Below, piece after piece: positions 1 through 12,113 of a stretch of DNA of 64,000 bases. Below the pieces are notes generated by a model. It was not told the DNA's origin. It worked only from the letters and a program-made list of their open reading frames with translations, and did no database searches. Source of the DNA: Linyphia triangularis (lineage: Eukaryota > Arthropoda > Arachnida > Araneae > Linyphiidae); contig OZ021722.1 of the NCBI GenBank assembly GCA_963978545.1, forward strand, positions 108,058,442 through 108,122,441. Direction: 5' to 3'. A program made the position numbers and the translations under genes. Each line of letters begins with the position of its first letter. Position 1 is the first letter of the stretch.

Positions 1-600
1 GTACTTTGTACGGAGCAGGGATAGCTGATTAATAACAAGTGAGTATTAAACGTCAGTAAACGACTCCGACTGCGCGCGATTAGTCCTCAAACTTTAAACT
101 CGTTTTTCTCGTAACTACTTTTCTGGAAACGGTGTGCATGATATCTTTAATTCTACTCAACCGATTCACTTGAAATTTTACACAGAGCTTCTTTATACAT
201 TATAGTATCGCACTACGAAGAGTTTTTTTTTTTAAAAAAAATAATTTTTTTTGGTTGTATTTTTAAAAAATTCCTAACGACAAAAAAACAGGGGAAAATA
301 CAAAACTTTTTTTTTTCAAACCACCGCCATTTTGTGAAAAAAAAATTCTTTTTCAAAAACGTTTCGTAGTGCGATAACTACACCCTTCCTCTTTACGAAT
401 TATTCATGGATTTCCATTTCAGGTCATGTGAAGGATTTATATCCTGCACACCAGGACAAGCCATTTTCCCATCAGTCCTCACTTCGCCGACCTGCAGTTT
501 TTTGAAATTTAATTTTTTTTCTTATATTATTAATGTTTTGTATTCTTAAAATATCAATAAAAAGCTTATAAAAAATGTATAGTAAAAATATATATATATT
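1..600 (+). mobile_element. Dispersed repeat R, copy 1 (cut by the window edge)
   Basis: This stretch aligns at modest identity with 44135-44690. Both have a block reading roughly CTCGTAACTACTTTT, then a T-rich core, a CCGCCATTT-like block and a CAGGACA-type 3' part. An inverted repeat built on TATCGCACTACG (about 206-217) and CGTAGTGCGATA (about 365-376) can form a hairpin in this copy. No coding capacity is visible. The class is unknown and the left end lies outside the window. Confidence 0.5.
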
Positions 601-603
601 TTT

Positions 604-813
604 TTAATCGCGTCCGAAAAAATACCTAAAATTCGGGCTTCTAAACCAGAATACCCCCTTAATAATTTCGAATAAATGATCTTTTCTAGTTCTTCTCTCT
701 TGAAGCGCGTACATATTCAATTTTCTTAATCTATCACTATATGCGATTGATGAAAAACCTTGATTCATCTTTGTAGTCCTGTGCTGAAACCTCTTCAACA
801 ACTGAATGTCCTT
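604..813 (-). pseudogene. CR1/L2-type reverse transcriptase, C-terminal fragment
   Basis: On the minus strand this encodes the tail of a non-LTR retrotransposon reverse transcriptase. Reading from 813, KDIQLLKRFQHRTTK is followed by YSDRLRKLNMYALQERR and LFEIIKG. This matches the family pattern in which a QRRATK-like block precedes Y-ERL--L-L-SLE-RR-R-D-I-VYKI. The frame stops near 604. The upstream part of the same domain lies at 1631-1703, and the K element at 814-1630 separates them. The two halves are not in one uninterrupted frame, so this is a dead copy. In life such a protein copies its own RNA into DNA at the target site. Assignment to the CR1/L2/Daphne group is from motif memory, not a search. 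Confidence 0.72.
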
Positions 814-1094
814 TTAAAATTATTTATATTAACTTCGATTTTGGGTGTGTGTGTCTGTGTTTGTAGATGGTGGGCAAATCTGCGGAGGCCTAATTAATCT
901 CCTTGCTGTCTTCCAATCGGGCTACACCTTGGCAAAAGATTTGGTGTCGATGACAGTCATTGCCATCGACGCCAAATTGGCGGTTGTCACTGTCACTAAA
1001 AGGTATCTTTTACGGAATACTTGATGTCATCCAATCACGCTAAAATAGCATTTAACCGATCATTGAAGAAACTCTTTCCTGTTGCCAAAATTGT

Positions 1095-1364
<270 letters not shown>

Positions 1365-1418
1365 TGTTTTAATCAAGATAAAAGAAATTTGGATGTGAAT
1401 GCATAAATTCATAATGAT

Positions 1419-1465
1419 TTTTGATTAATGAATTTTGATTAATGAATTTTGATTAATGAATTTTG
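1419..1465. repeat. 15-bp tandem triplet
   Basis: Three near-identical copies of TTTGATTAATGAATT lie end to end within K copy 1, just before its AATTTTGAATAGTAG block. Confidence 0.85.
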
Positions 1466-1630
1466 AATAGTAGTTTGCCTCATATTTTGCTGCTAGAGAT
1501 GTTTTCAATATTTAAAATTAGTTACCAACACCAAGCACACGCTGGCAACAGAAACGTTTTTTTAAGGAATATAAAAATTGGTGATGCATATAAAGGATTT
1601 ATGTATTAAAATTTTTGTTTTTGAGAGTTA

Positions 1631-1703
1631 TATTATTAAGATAGTTTGGACCAAATTGTACTGCATACTCAAGATGCGATCTAACTAATCCCCTATGCAA
1701 TGG
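1631..1703 (-). pseudogene. CR1/L2-type reverse transcriptase, internal fragment
   Basis: The minus strand reads RGLVRSHLEYAVQFG followed by PNYLNNI. This is the classic thumb-region motif LVRPHLEYA-QFW-PYL of CR1/L2 reverse transcriptases. In the family this motif sits immediately before the K-DI-LLE-VQRRATK block, which here is found at 604-813 on the other side of the K insertion. No further upstream domain is recognisable, so the copy is 5'-truncated or decayed. This is strong evidence that 604-1703 was one retrotransposon fragment later interrupted. Confidence 0.7.
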
Positions 1704-2142
1704 ATGGTTATATCACTAACGGACTCCGTTAAAGTTCGTAAGTTAAAGAAGAACATTGTGATGAATTGAAATCGCTGAAAGCTTTGCTACATTCTATGCA
1801 TTGTAAAAGCTTTAAAAGAGTTTAATTATTAGCAATGGATTTTGAATGTAACGAATTTTTTATAATGATTTTAATGGTCACTGTATAATTATTAATTTAA
1901 TTTTTTCCCTATTGTACATGTTTTTATGTTGATAACAAGTGTCTTTTAAAAAGGAACAAAACAAGTTTCATCAACCACCTGTTGACGCGAAAAGTTATTA
2001 GTTTTTTTTTTTTACACGCCGAATTTTTTCTGTAGAAGTTGTTTCACTGCGGTAAGACACAGAATACAGCAAAGGATCTCTCCAGAAACTGGGATTGTAT
2101 GTATTTCTTTTTCAGCATATCTTCTTCATAACTAGAGAACAA
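1704..2142. other. AT-rich stretch, nothing recognised
   Basis: Unassigned low-complexity DNA with no frame, repeat partner or RNA-like structure that I could support. Confidence 0.4.
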
Positions 2143-2665
2143 CTTTTACTTTCAATTACTCATATGTTTACATATGGCAATGAAAGTATAGCATTCGGTA
2201 CAAAAATTGTTCGATTTTTGTTGTGGCATTTCTCCACGTTTTGGAACATTCTGATTTCAAAAAAGTAGTCTAGAATTTTTTTTGTCTGTGTGTACGTGGT
2301 GAGCATAACTCCTGAAGAAGAAATTGACCTACGATATTGAAATTTGGTGTTCGGGTAAGTGGTGGCAATGGGACTTACCATTAAGATTTTCGTTAAAATC
2401 GCGCATGCGCATAAGGTAGAAATCATGAAAAATCATGTTTTCAAGCGATTGCTAAAAATTGGCTCTAACGATTTTGATTAAAATCTCAATGTTTAAGCCT
2501 CTGAAGGTGTTCCCATCGTCCCTACCTCCAAAATTTCAGTAGAAATGGAATAAAAGTGTAAAAAGTTGAAAAACAATTGAATTTAATATGATCTCTCTGT
2601 CCTTGAGCATCGCCCATCAACGATTAATTTTTTTTCTTATTCACTTGAAACTTTGAAACCTTGTG
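2143..2665 (+). mobile_element. T element, copy 1 (3'-truncated)
   Basis: Starts with TTTTACTTTCAATTAC and the CATATG block typical of the family, then CCACGTTTTGGAACAT, a GTCTGTGTGTACGTGG block, CGCGCATGCGCATAAGG, AACGATTTTGAT and TCCTTGAGCATCGCCCATC. Sister copies: 6926, 8207, 16261, 17268, 20994, 51785 and 63645. The full-length element ends in an inverted GTAATTGAAAGTTGTG. This copy stops near 2665 without that end. No transposase is encoded. Confidence 0.75.
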
Positions 2666-3270
2666 CAATGGAAAAAGACTGTATTTAGCTAACAGTTTAT
2701 CAGTATGCAATTCATTTTCTATTTGCTATTGTAATACTATTAGTTTGATAAAAAAATATAATTTAGAATTACTTTGAAAATAGTTGAGTTCAGGTAGTCG
2801 CACGACTACAAAGCGTAAACTAAACTTCTAGTGTTCTGAAAATAGAAACAGTCGAAGCTAGAAAGAGCTTGAATACAATCTGAATGAAGGCTGCTTTGCG
2901 TCTTTGAAACTTGTTCTGAAAGAAGCTTTTCAAAGATTCATCTTAATTATTCACACCTACATTAGATTTAAAATGATTACACATAAATTAGTAGAAGTAT
3001 TATTAACAAGTTAATAATGCGAAAAGAAATAAATTTAACTAATTTAAATATTAATTGCTTTGTAGTCATATTTGAAAATAATGTTGGAAGCTCTACATAA
3101 TGGATTTGACATCAGATTTTAGGTATTTAGATTAAAGTTATATAAGGTTTTGAAACTTTTAAATAGGTAATTAAACTGAATAGATAATTAAAAAAATTTG
3201 ACTCGAGAGGATACATAAATATTCAGTAGATTAAATCTTCAGTAGATAAAAAAAGTTAAAATTGAGATTA

Positions 3271-3307
<37 letters not shown>

Positions 3308-3479
3308 ATTAATTTTAAAACTGTTTTTTTTTATGATACTTTCTAAACAAATCATTTTCTCAAAGATTATAAATTCTAATTAAAATTATCTATAAACACC
3401 TAATTATATTCAATTAAGCTGTTTAACCAAATAGAGAAATTCCCATTGAAATTCTCTCTAATCACTAAAAGGCTCCCAA
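2666..3479. other. AT-rich stretch with a poly(A) tract
   Basis: Contains a 34-bp A run (3272-3305). No coding or mobile-element signal was found. Confidence 0.5.
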
Positions 3480-4060
3480 TAAACGAGTTACGCGAATAAT
3501 TCGCGATGCCATTTTAATTTATCTTCATTACCATCAGCTTCGAACAATTTCCATCCATTAACCTCAAATAAAAATTCAATTAAGATTCATTTCCATGAAG
3601 TTTACCTGAAGGCTTAACATCCCCCTTTAATACCGCTCAATTTAACTTTGCCCCAAAGCCAATAAATGAAATTAAAGTCGTCGTTAATGTGCATCAAATT
3701 GATGCACAAAATACCGCCCTACTATCACTGACAGACATCTCTGAAATGTGTCTTAACTGAGATTGTAGGCGGAACCCACTTCTACCCCGCCCCCACTAAT
3801 ACTTCCAATGAGACGGCGTGAAATAGGTGACGTCACCAGGAAATGGTTTTTGGCCCCTCCCTTTCTAAACAGAAGTGTCCGGATGGCGGAAAATAGCGTC
3901 AGAATTGAAAGTGCTTTTTGGTTGCAACATCAAACGTGATTTTGTTTTATGTGATGTTTTTTCCCCCAATATAACTGAACTGGTTTCGTCTTCTGTATTT
4001 GTATTGTCTTTGGTACCTTGTGAAAATTTTCTTTGAAAGGCAAACTTTCAATTGACATTG
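3480..4060. other. Low-copy, relatively GC-rich host segment
   Basis: Composition differs from the surrounding repeats and nothing in it recurs in the window. It includes the 19-bp palindrome GTGCATCAAATTGATGCAC (3689-3707). It is probably unique host intron or intergenic DNA. Confidence 0.4.
3770..3910. promoter_or_regulatory. Candidate regulatory patch: GC box and CRE palindrome
   Basis: A GC-box-like CCCCGCCCCCAC near 3785 lies about 40 bp before the perfect 12-bp palindrome GGTGACGTCACC (3827-3838), which contains the CREB/ATF site TGACGTCA. Both are in one of the few non-repetitive GC-rich patches. No TATA box or downstream frame supports a promoter here, so function is inference only. 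Confidence 0.28.
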
Positions 4061-4713
4061 CTGACTTGAAACCAGATATTGAAGAGAAGAGAATTCTTAA
4101 GATGCTTAACTTTTCTTAAATATAAAGTAAGTTTTAAAAAGCTATTATTCTTTAATATTTTTTTAGTTTTGATCTTTTATTTCATTCTTAGTCAAATGAT
4201 AAACAAGCTGCTAACACAATCGTACTTAAATCGTGTTTGTGATTTTTGTATGTGTATGTCTTTCTAATTTCAACTTTTAAGTAAATTTAAAAGGTATTTT
4301 TAAACTAAAAATGTGAAAAATACTCATTTTTTAAGATATGACAATAGTTTAATTATTTCTATAATTTTTTAAAGAACTGAAGCTTAATAAATATACTGGT
4401 TACTTTTTTCTTTTATAAATATGCATGAAGTATTTGAAGTTTTGATTTCGACAAATGTTACAGCACTTTTCTGGATTCAAATTGTATGTCTTATTGTAAT
4501 CTTATATCTACCATCCTTTCTGCAGACTACGATTTTTTTTTATCAAAATAAAATGCTTGTAAATAAAAACATAGAAAAATTATTGTTGAAAAATATTAAT
4601 TGTTAGATTTTGGAAAAATATTTTTGCATGGCGTTGTATGACGTAAATCAGTTATATACTTGCTGTAATTTTTTATTTTATTTACAATAATTTTGTTTGC
4701 ATTGATAAAATAG
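4061..4713. other. AT-rich stretch, nothing recognised
   Basis: Two short plus-strand frames (4079-4267 and 4421-4606) are hydrophobic because the DNA is T-rich. They show no family motif. Confidence 0.4.
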
Positions 4714-5300
4714 TATTCTTTAGTAATATAACCCGTACAAACAAAGTTTTTAATATAAATCCTTTATATGGATTGCCGATTTTTATATTCATTACGATAG
4801 CGCCGTTTCTGGTGTCAGCGTGTGCTTGGTGTTGGCATCTAATTTTAAATACTAAAAACATCTCTATCAACAAAATATGTGGTAAACTACGTTTCAATAT
4901 TTATTCATTAAAAATGAATGTGAATTCATGCACTCACATCTAAATATCTTTTATTTATTCTGATTAAAACAATTTTAAGATTTATTTATTAAAACAGTTA
5001 TGGCATCAGGAAAGAGTTTCGTCAATGGTCAGTTAAATGCTATTTGAGCCGGATTGATGACGGCAAGTTGGTTTATTAGTATTTCGTAAGAGATACTTTT
5101 TAGTTACAGTGGCAATTCCCAAAATTTGATAGAATTCATTGCCATCAACATCGAATCTATCTGCCAAGTTTAGACCCGGTTGTTTGACGGCAAGGGGGTT
5201 AGTTATGCTTCATTAGATTTTCCCTCTATCAACATGCACAGCCACTCACATACACGGTGTTGCATACACACAAAATCGAAGTTAATATGAAGGATTTCGA
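4714..5300 (-). mobile_element. K element, copy 2
   Basis: Reverse orientation relative to copy 1. On the plus strand it runs from TAATATAACCCGTACAAAC through AATCCTTTATATGGATTG and CAGCGTGTGCTTGG to ACACAAAATCGAAG and TTAATATGAAGGATTT. Collinear with the other K copies over its whole length and without a large microsatellite. Confidence 0.78.
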
Positions 5301-5924
5301 AAACTCTAATGCTTTGACCAAAATTATGTTTTACGTTTTAGTAATTTTGAATTCATATTTCATATTATTTTCATAATATTCTAGATTTCCTTAAAAATAT
5401 CACCGGTAATATTAATTAACGGTATTCTTATCTAAACTATTAAATCAGAAACAACAAGTCATTTTTGTGACACTATTAAATGGAAGCAAGTTATTGCGCA
5501 ACTGCCAAAATATTTGTTGAAATGACTGGTATGGTGGTAAAACTAAACAACTTTTTCTTGGAAAATTAGGAAAATTCTTCTCAACCATTACTTAAGTATT
5601 CTGGTAGAAATTCATTAGTTGAAATTAATTGGTTTCCCTACAAAATAGTTCACCCAAATCGGAAAATATTTATAAGTTTATATTTGCTGAAGATTAGAAA
5701 ACAAGTTAAATATTTGAGGAAGTTCTCATTTAAAAAAAAATCAGAATATATTACAAGTTTGAAGGTACAAGTACTTCAGCATAAAACCTACTTTTCTACT
5801 TTTTATTTCAACCATTTTGCTCAATTATCTATATTTTAGATTATTCAAGTCTTAAGTAAGTGTATTAAGGGTTTTCTTTCATAATAGTCAGATTTATAAA
5901 ATATAAAATGTATTATCAATAGTG
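5301..5924. other. AT-rich stretch, nothing recognised
   Basis: No frame, repeat partner or structure supported. Confidence 0.4.
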
Positions 5925-6166
5925 CATTTCAAAATAGTTATTTATGCAATTAGTTAGGAAAGTAATACTTTTTCAAACGAGGTAAAGTGCTTAATTGACG
6001 TTAGCACGAGTCAAATAATTTACAGAGCTTGAAAAAGTATTTTCCCTCGTGTTCCCTACAATATTTTTTTTTATAATTACATGCAAAAAATATCTTCATA
6101 TATAAACTAAAGTTGGAAACTCCAGTTAATAAATCTCATCTAAAAATATAATTTCTAAACCAAAAC
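5925..6166. mobile_element. L-type repeat, left part
   Basis: Contains GGAAAGTAATACTTTTTC and GAAAAAGTATTTTCCCTCG. These blocks recur around 6402-6540 and 63355-63640. The right part is separated by hairpin element H at 6167-6401, which appears to have inserted into it. Boundaries are uncertain. Confidence 0.4.
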
Positions 6167-6401
6167 TATACTAAACTCCAACTTAACTTGACATCACTAG
6201 ACGATAGATCTTCACCGTGCTCATAGGCATTTAATCCATTTTAGCGGAGTGAAGACATAATTCTTGCCAAAACTTTTGTTCTCTACAGGGTTGTGGTTTG
6301 GAGATCATTACGCTTTCACGCCGCCAAAATGGATTAAATACCTATGAGCACTGTGACGATCTACCGTCTAGTGATGTCAAGTTAGGTTGGAGTTTAGTAT
6401 A
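6167..6401. mobile_element. H hairpin element, copy 1 (fold-back MITE)
   Basis: The left arm begins TATACTAAACTCCAAC and the right arm ends GTTGGAGTTTAGTATA. Arms of about 85 bp pair almost throughout, including GACATCACTAGACGATAGAT with its complement and TTTAATCCATTTT with AAAATGGATTAAA. The central loop carries AGGGTTGTGGTTTGG. The second copy at 50072-50316 has the loop inverted. No coding capacity. Confidence 0.88.
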
Positions 6402-6540
6402 TAAAAAATTTGAGCACGAGGCGTACGGGAAAGTATTTTTTCCCACTAGTGCTAGAAGGTTACTTTCCCCCACTCCTAGCTGTAAAGTGGTACTTTCGCC
6501 ACGATTTCTGATTAAAAATAATCAGATAAAGTGAATTTTT
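6402..6540. mobile_element. L-type repeat, right part
   Basis: GGGAAAGTATTTTTTCCCAC and GGTTACTTTCCCCCACTC resemble 5925-6065 and 63355-63640. An apparent 78-aa frame here (6298-6534) is a junction of H and L sequence, not a gene. Confidence 0.4.
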
Positions 6541-6925
6541 CGCACGTTGTTATAAAAAGTAATTTTTAACTATTATTAAAACTAATGACAATGTAATGAT
6601 ACTAAAATTAGCTGATATGCTGTACAAATTTTTAGAAGGATGCTTTCTGTAAACTTTTTAAATTTATTAAAATTATATTATTAAATGCGTAAAGAATGTC
6701 TTCAATGGCTCTCATAAACATTGAAAATGTATTAACCTTTAAACTGGTTGTATGATGTAAATAAAGTTTGTCATACTTAGTAAATATTCAAATATAGACT
6801 AATTAGATGCATATTTACAAATATATATATTTTTTCAATCGGAAAACTTTTTTACCATTACTAACGTGTTTAGTACTAAAAGTAAAATAATTTACTATTT
6901 TTTTAAGGAATCCATTTAGAAAACT
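6541..6925. other. AT-rich stretch, nothing recognised
   Basis: No supported feature. Confidence 0.4.
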
Positions 6926-7645
6926 TTTTACTTTCAATTACCCATATGTATACCTAGGGTAATGAAAATATAACATTCGGTCAAAAGAAAAAAAAAATTC
7001 ATTTTTTTTTTTTTTTTTGGTGATATTTTTCCACGTTTTGGAACATCCCGATTTCAAAAAAGTGATCTAGAAAAAATGTTCGTGTGTGTGTTCGTGGTCA
7101 GCATACCTCCAGAACAAATTGACCTACGTTGTTCAAATTTGGTGTGCCGGTTGGTGAGGGCATAAGGACCTACCATTAAGGTTTTCGTCAAAATCGCGCA
7201 TGCGCATAAGGTAGCTGCCTTTGAAAAAATCATGTTTTTCAGTGATTGCTAAAAAATGGCCCTAACGATTTTGTCCAAAATTGCTGTGTTAATGCCTCTT
7301 AAGATGTTCTAAACATCCCCACCTTCAAAATTCCTTTAGAAAAGCTTTAATGGGGTAAAAAGTTGAAAAACGAATATCTTTAACACAGAGTTCTCTTTCC
7401 TTGAGCATACCTCATCAACGATCGTTTTTTCATCTCTTCTCAGTTTCACTTACAAGAAAGGATAATATAAGAATTATCAAAAAGTATATCTTTAAAGACC
7501 CATACCAGAATTATTTCTTAAAATATCACCAAACTGGCAATTTTTACTAAATGAATGATGAAAATATAAAAACGGTAGATGACACAAATCCACGTCATTT
7601 TTATAATGAAATTGAAAGCTGTGCGATGTTCCATACTCCTAGTTA
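6926..7645 (+). mobile_element. T element, copy 2 (near full length)
   Basis: Runs from ACTTTTTACTTTCAATTACC to GAAATTGAAAGCTGTGCGAT, so both inverted ends are present. Carries an intact CGCGCATGCGCA palindromic site (7195-7206), the TTTCACTTACAAGAAAGG block and the ACCAAACTGGCAATTTTTAC block. About 720 bp, making it the best reference copy in the window. No transposase. Confidence 0.82.
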
Positions 7646-8110
7646 TATAATAGGACATTTTTAACGTTTCTTCCTAAGTTTGCGATTGCACATGTTAAAC
7701 AATGGGTGAATTAAAAAATGCAGGATTTAGTAAAAAAGTGTTCTTCTTATTAATAAATAAACTACCTTTACAAGTGTAGTTAATATTCAATAACCTATAA
7801 TAATAATTCATAATATATTAAGTAGAGAAGAGATGATCAATTCATTGCTTGATCAAATTGAAAAGTGTATTGTTCAAACTCGTTAATAGTATATTAAACT
7901 CGTTTGAAATATACTCTATCGAACTTGTAGGGAATAGAATACATTAAACTCGTTAAAAAAAAAGTATATTAAACTTGTTAAACATATCATAACATGATAT
8001 AGAACTTCCCTGCTATAAATACACTAAAAACATCTTCAATGTACCCTTCTCTAAACACCAATATTTGTTAATCTTCAAATTTTAAAAATCAAATTTTAAA
8101 TTTAACTTTT

Positions 8111-8143
<33 letters not shown>

Positions 8144-8206
8144 GTTTTAAAGATGAAAATACAAGAAGCTGCGCTTAACTCTTTCCAAGTTTGCAAGTGG
8201 ACTCAA
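7646..8206. other. AT-rich stretch with short direct repeats and poly(A)
   Basis: TTAAACTCGTT or TTAAACTTGTT recurs four times between about 7870 and 7982. A 31-bp A run lies at 8112-8142. Nothing else recognised. Confidence 0.5.
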
Positions 8207-9215
<1,009 letters not shown>

Positions 9216-9643
9216 TAATTCATTTACCTAGCTATCGGGGGGGGGGGGGGGTCAAAACCAACCAAAAACCACCCCCCCCACTAATCCACCAAAATGTATA
9301 ATTATCCCCTTCCAAACATATCAAACCTATTAAGGGTGCTACACAATTCACCCCTCTTCTCCCCCCCATCCCGGTACTATTCACTAGTTTGATTAATGAT
9401 CCTATACGGTGCGAAACACGAAGGGGGAGTATTATATAATACTCTAATCTAGAAGGCTGACGCGCTTTTTTTTCTCTGTGTGTGTTTTCAGGGGGTTGGG
9501 ATATGTACTTGAATAATCATTATGTCGTCGGGGTAGTTAGAAGGTCCAGAGGGGTCAGGGACTATCCACAAAATGTGTTTAGCATGAAAAAGGAGGGAAA
9601 CGGGTGTTTGCCCACTTTGATTCAGTTTTTTAAAAATCCTTTT
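9216..9643. other. Low-copy stretch with G and C homopolymers
   Basis: A G run of about 15 at 9237-9251 is soon followed by C-rich ACCCCCCCCACT and CTCCCCCCCATCC. An 80-codon frame (9482-9724) runs into the P element and has no recognisable domain. Confidence 0.4.
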
Positions 9644-10303
9644 AGACTGAGAGGCGCCTGCAATTTTTGGACCCCACCGAACATCATTCTGAATTTTGTA
9701 TGGAAATCGGAGAAAAGGGAGTAGATTACGAATCCACTGGTCTGCCGTGGCAAAAATGGCCGAAACTAGTCAAAAATCGACTTTTAATAAGTTGAACTAA
9801 ATCCAATTGCCAAATGCGCCCTAACTTGCCAAATAATGAGCATTTTTTTTATTTGGTAACCCTCACTCTTTAATTTTCAATTAAGAAGGTTGCAGACTAT
9901 TCAGATATCTGGCGACGGGTCTACTTGCATCTATTAAAAGAGAGCCAAGTTGGCAAAAAATATTACGTCACTTATGACGTAACTGAAGTTGCCAGTTTGG
10001 CTTACTTTTAAAATACACAAGTTTTCCGAGCCAAAGATCAGAAATCGATTGCGTTTTTTCTCATTGAAAATCAAAATGAAGTGGGTTGCCAAACGAATAA
10101 GTTTGTTCTATTTTTGGCAAGTTATGACATATTTGGCAATCGGATTTTAGTTCAACTCATTAAAAGTCAATTATATATCATTTTCGGCCATTTTTGCCGC
10201 GGCAGACCAGTGGATTCCTAATCTACTCACATTTCTCCAATTTTTATAAAAAATTCAGAATGATGTTCGATGGGGTCCAAAAATTGCAGTCGCCTTTAGG
10301 ACT
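9644..10303. mobile_element. P fold-back element, copy 1
   Basis: Begins TAGACTGAGAGGCGCCTGCA and ends TGCAGTCGCCTTTAGGACTA. The arms are complementary over roughly 300 bp, including CCACTGGTCTGCCGTGGCAA against its complement and GAACATCATTCTGAATTTT against its complement. The centre has TTACGTCACTTATGACGTAA (9963-9982), two half-palindromic CREB/ATF-like sites. Copies at 49294-49960 and 57809-58463, with a fragment at 48654-48840. No ORF. Confidence 0.88.
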
Positions 10304-11036
10304 ATTTTCATTAACTTCGATTTTGTGTGTGTATGTGGGTGTGTATGTCAAAGGCGTGCAAATCTGTGGAGGCCAAATTAACCCCCTTACCATCATTTAA
10401 TGGGGCTGAAACTTGACAGATGGATTCGATGTCGATGACAATGCATTCTATCAAATTTTGGATTCTGTTACGGTCACTAGAAGGTTGATTTTACGGAATA
10501 CTAATAAACCAACTTGACGTCATCCAATAGCGCAGAAATATCATTTAACCGATCATTGTTGAAACTCTTTTCTGTAGTCAAAATTTGTTTAGTCAAAATA
10601 AATAAAAGATATGAGTTTTTATAGCCTTACGTCATACTTATCAGCTTTCACAGATCGTTGACTCGTTGTAGATGAAAATATATTTAATCAAGTTTTTAGG
10701 GGAAAAAAGAAGTTAACTTTTGTTCTTATTGCTCAAATACTATGAAAACTCGATTTGAAGTCAAGAAGTTACAATTTCACGTAAAAATTGGCAATGCGTA
10801 TAAAGGATTTATATTAAAAACTTTGTTTATGGGTTATATTATTAATAAATAAAATTTGAAAAGTTGTTTATACCGGATATTTTGCTGATAGAGATGATTT
10901 TAATATTTAAAATTAGATGCCAACTCCAAGCACACGCTGATAACAGAAATGGAGCTATGTTAATGAATATAAAAATTGGCGATGCAAATAAAGGATTTAT
11001 ATTAAAAACTTTGTTTTTACGGATTATATTACTTTC
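10304..11036 (+). mobile_element. K element, copy 3 (with internal tail duplication)
   Basis: Abuts P copy 1. The body blocks are present to about 10610. The terminal block (AAATTGGCAATGCGTATAAAGGATTTATATT) appears twice in split form, near 10783 and again near 10970-11010, with the AAGCACACGCTG block only before the second. The partial 3' duplication is specific to this copy. Confidence 0.72.
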
Positions 11037-11173
11037 TTTGGTAATGATATTCTCCATAAATTATTCAGTGCTTTTAATTGAAACTTGATGGAGAGCGAGA
11101 CGACATATTGATGCTTGCGTGGCGACAATTTGTAAAGGATAATGCAACAGAATTTATTTCATAATATTAAAAG

Positions 11174-12113
11174 GGCCGACCAAACGGTATAGCGGTTAGC
11201 GTGCTAGTTTCTAGACCACGAGGTTGCGGGTTCCGAATCCCGTGTTAGGCATGGGTGTTTGTAAATGTATGTTGGCTTGTCTAATGACGAAAGTTTCGGC
11301 GCATTATAGCCCTCGTGTTGCTGACGGCGCCAGATAATCAGAAAACAACCAATCCATTGAAATTTTTAAAGTTTAGTTTAGTTTTAATATGTAGATGACC
11401 CCTCATGATAAAAAAAAATATATACAATTAATAAAGACCTTCTACAATTTACAACAGTACTTGACTCAATTAGAATACAAGATACAGCCATTGTTCGGAT
11501 TTTTTTTTTTATATATTTTGAGTACTGTTCAATAATAATACACAATACAATCCATGCTCAAATATATTATCTTCAACACACAGCCTAGCTCGATAGAAAA
11601 TAAGTCATTCAAATACAAGTAGTTTACTAATTGAACAACATAATTAATTTCAAAAGTCCCAACTTTCTTAAGAATTTGCATTAATTCATGAGAACGTTAC
11701 TTTGAACGATAAATTTTAACTCGATATACAGCAGTATGCTAATATGTTATTTTCCAAAACAATGAAGAATTCTGCGGTGTGGTGTAAAAATCATATTGTC
11801 TTGGCTCCAGAACGAACTTCGTTAGGTATTAGATGTCGTTATGACAAATGGCGAAACTGAGAACTAAATTTCCAGCCTAGAGAGGAATTATCTCCCAAAT
11901 ATAGAAACTTTCGCTTCATCTACATATTATCACATCTAATTACGTCATGATGAAACTTGACTCTCTCAACGGATGAAGGGGAGGACATTAGGCTGGGTTC
12001 AAGTTCCAGAATAAACCCCACATTCCCTGCAGGGATCTATGACGAAATGTTTCGGCGCATTATAGCCCTCGTGTTGCTGACGGCGCCAGATAATCTGAAA
12101 ACAACCAACCAAC
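11174..12113 (+). mobile_element. Composite tRNA-derived SINE (SINE + 0.7 kb + second SINE tail)
   Basis: An exact 14-bp duplication, CATAATATTAAAAG, lies at 11160-11173 and 12114-12127, so the 940-bp block behaves as one insertion. It starts with a full SINE: a tRNA-like head with A-box-like region GGTATAGCGGTTAGCGTGC and B-box-like GGTTCCGAATCC, then CATGGGTGTTTGTAAATG and GCTGACGGCGCCAGATAATC, ending near 11355. About 680 bp of unrelated DNA follows, then a second SINE 3' part (about 12038-12113) with an (AACC)n end. Either a read-through transcript was retroposed whole, or the middle was inserted later. The 13-bp inverted pair AATATGTAGATGA (11387-11399) and its complement (11917-11929) leaves the second option open. 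Confidence 0.8.

Noticed and set aside
10842..11088. Short hydrophobic frames recurring in K copies (for example around 4682, 10842, 26757 and 28089)
   Set aside because: They recur because the K DNA recurs; frames differ between copies and stop at different places.
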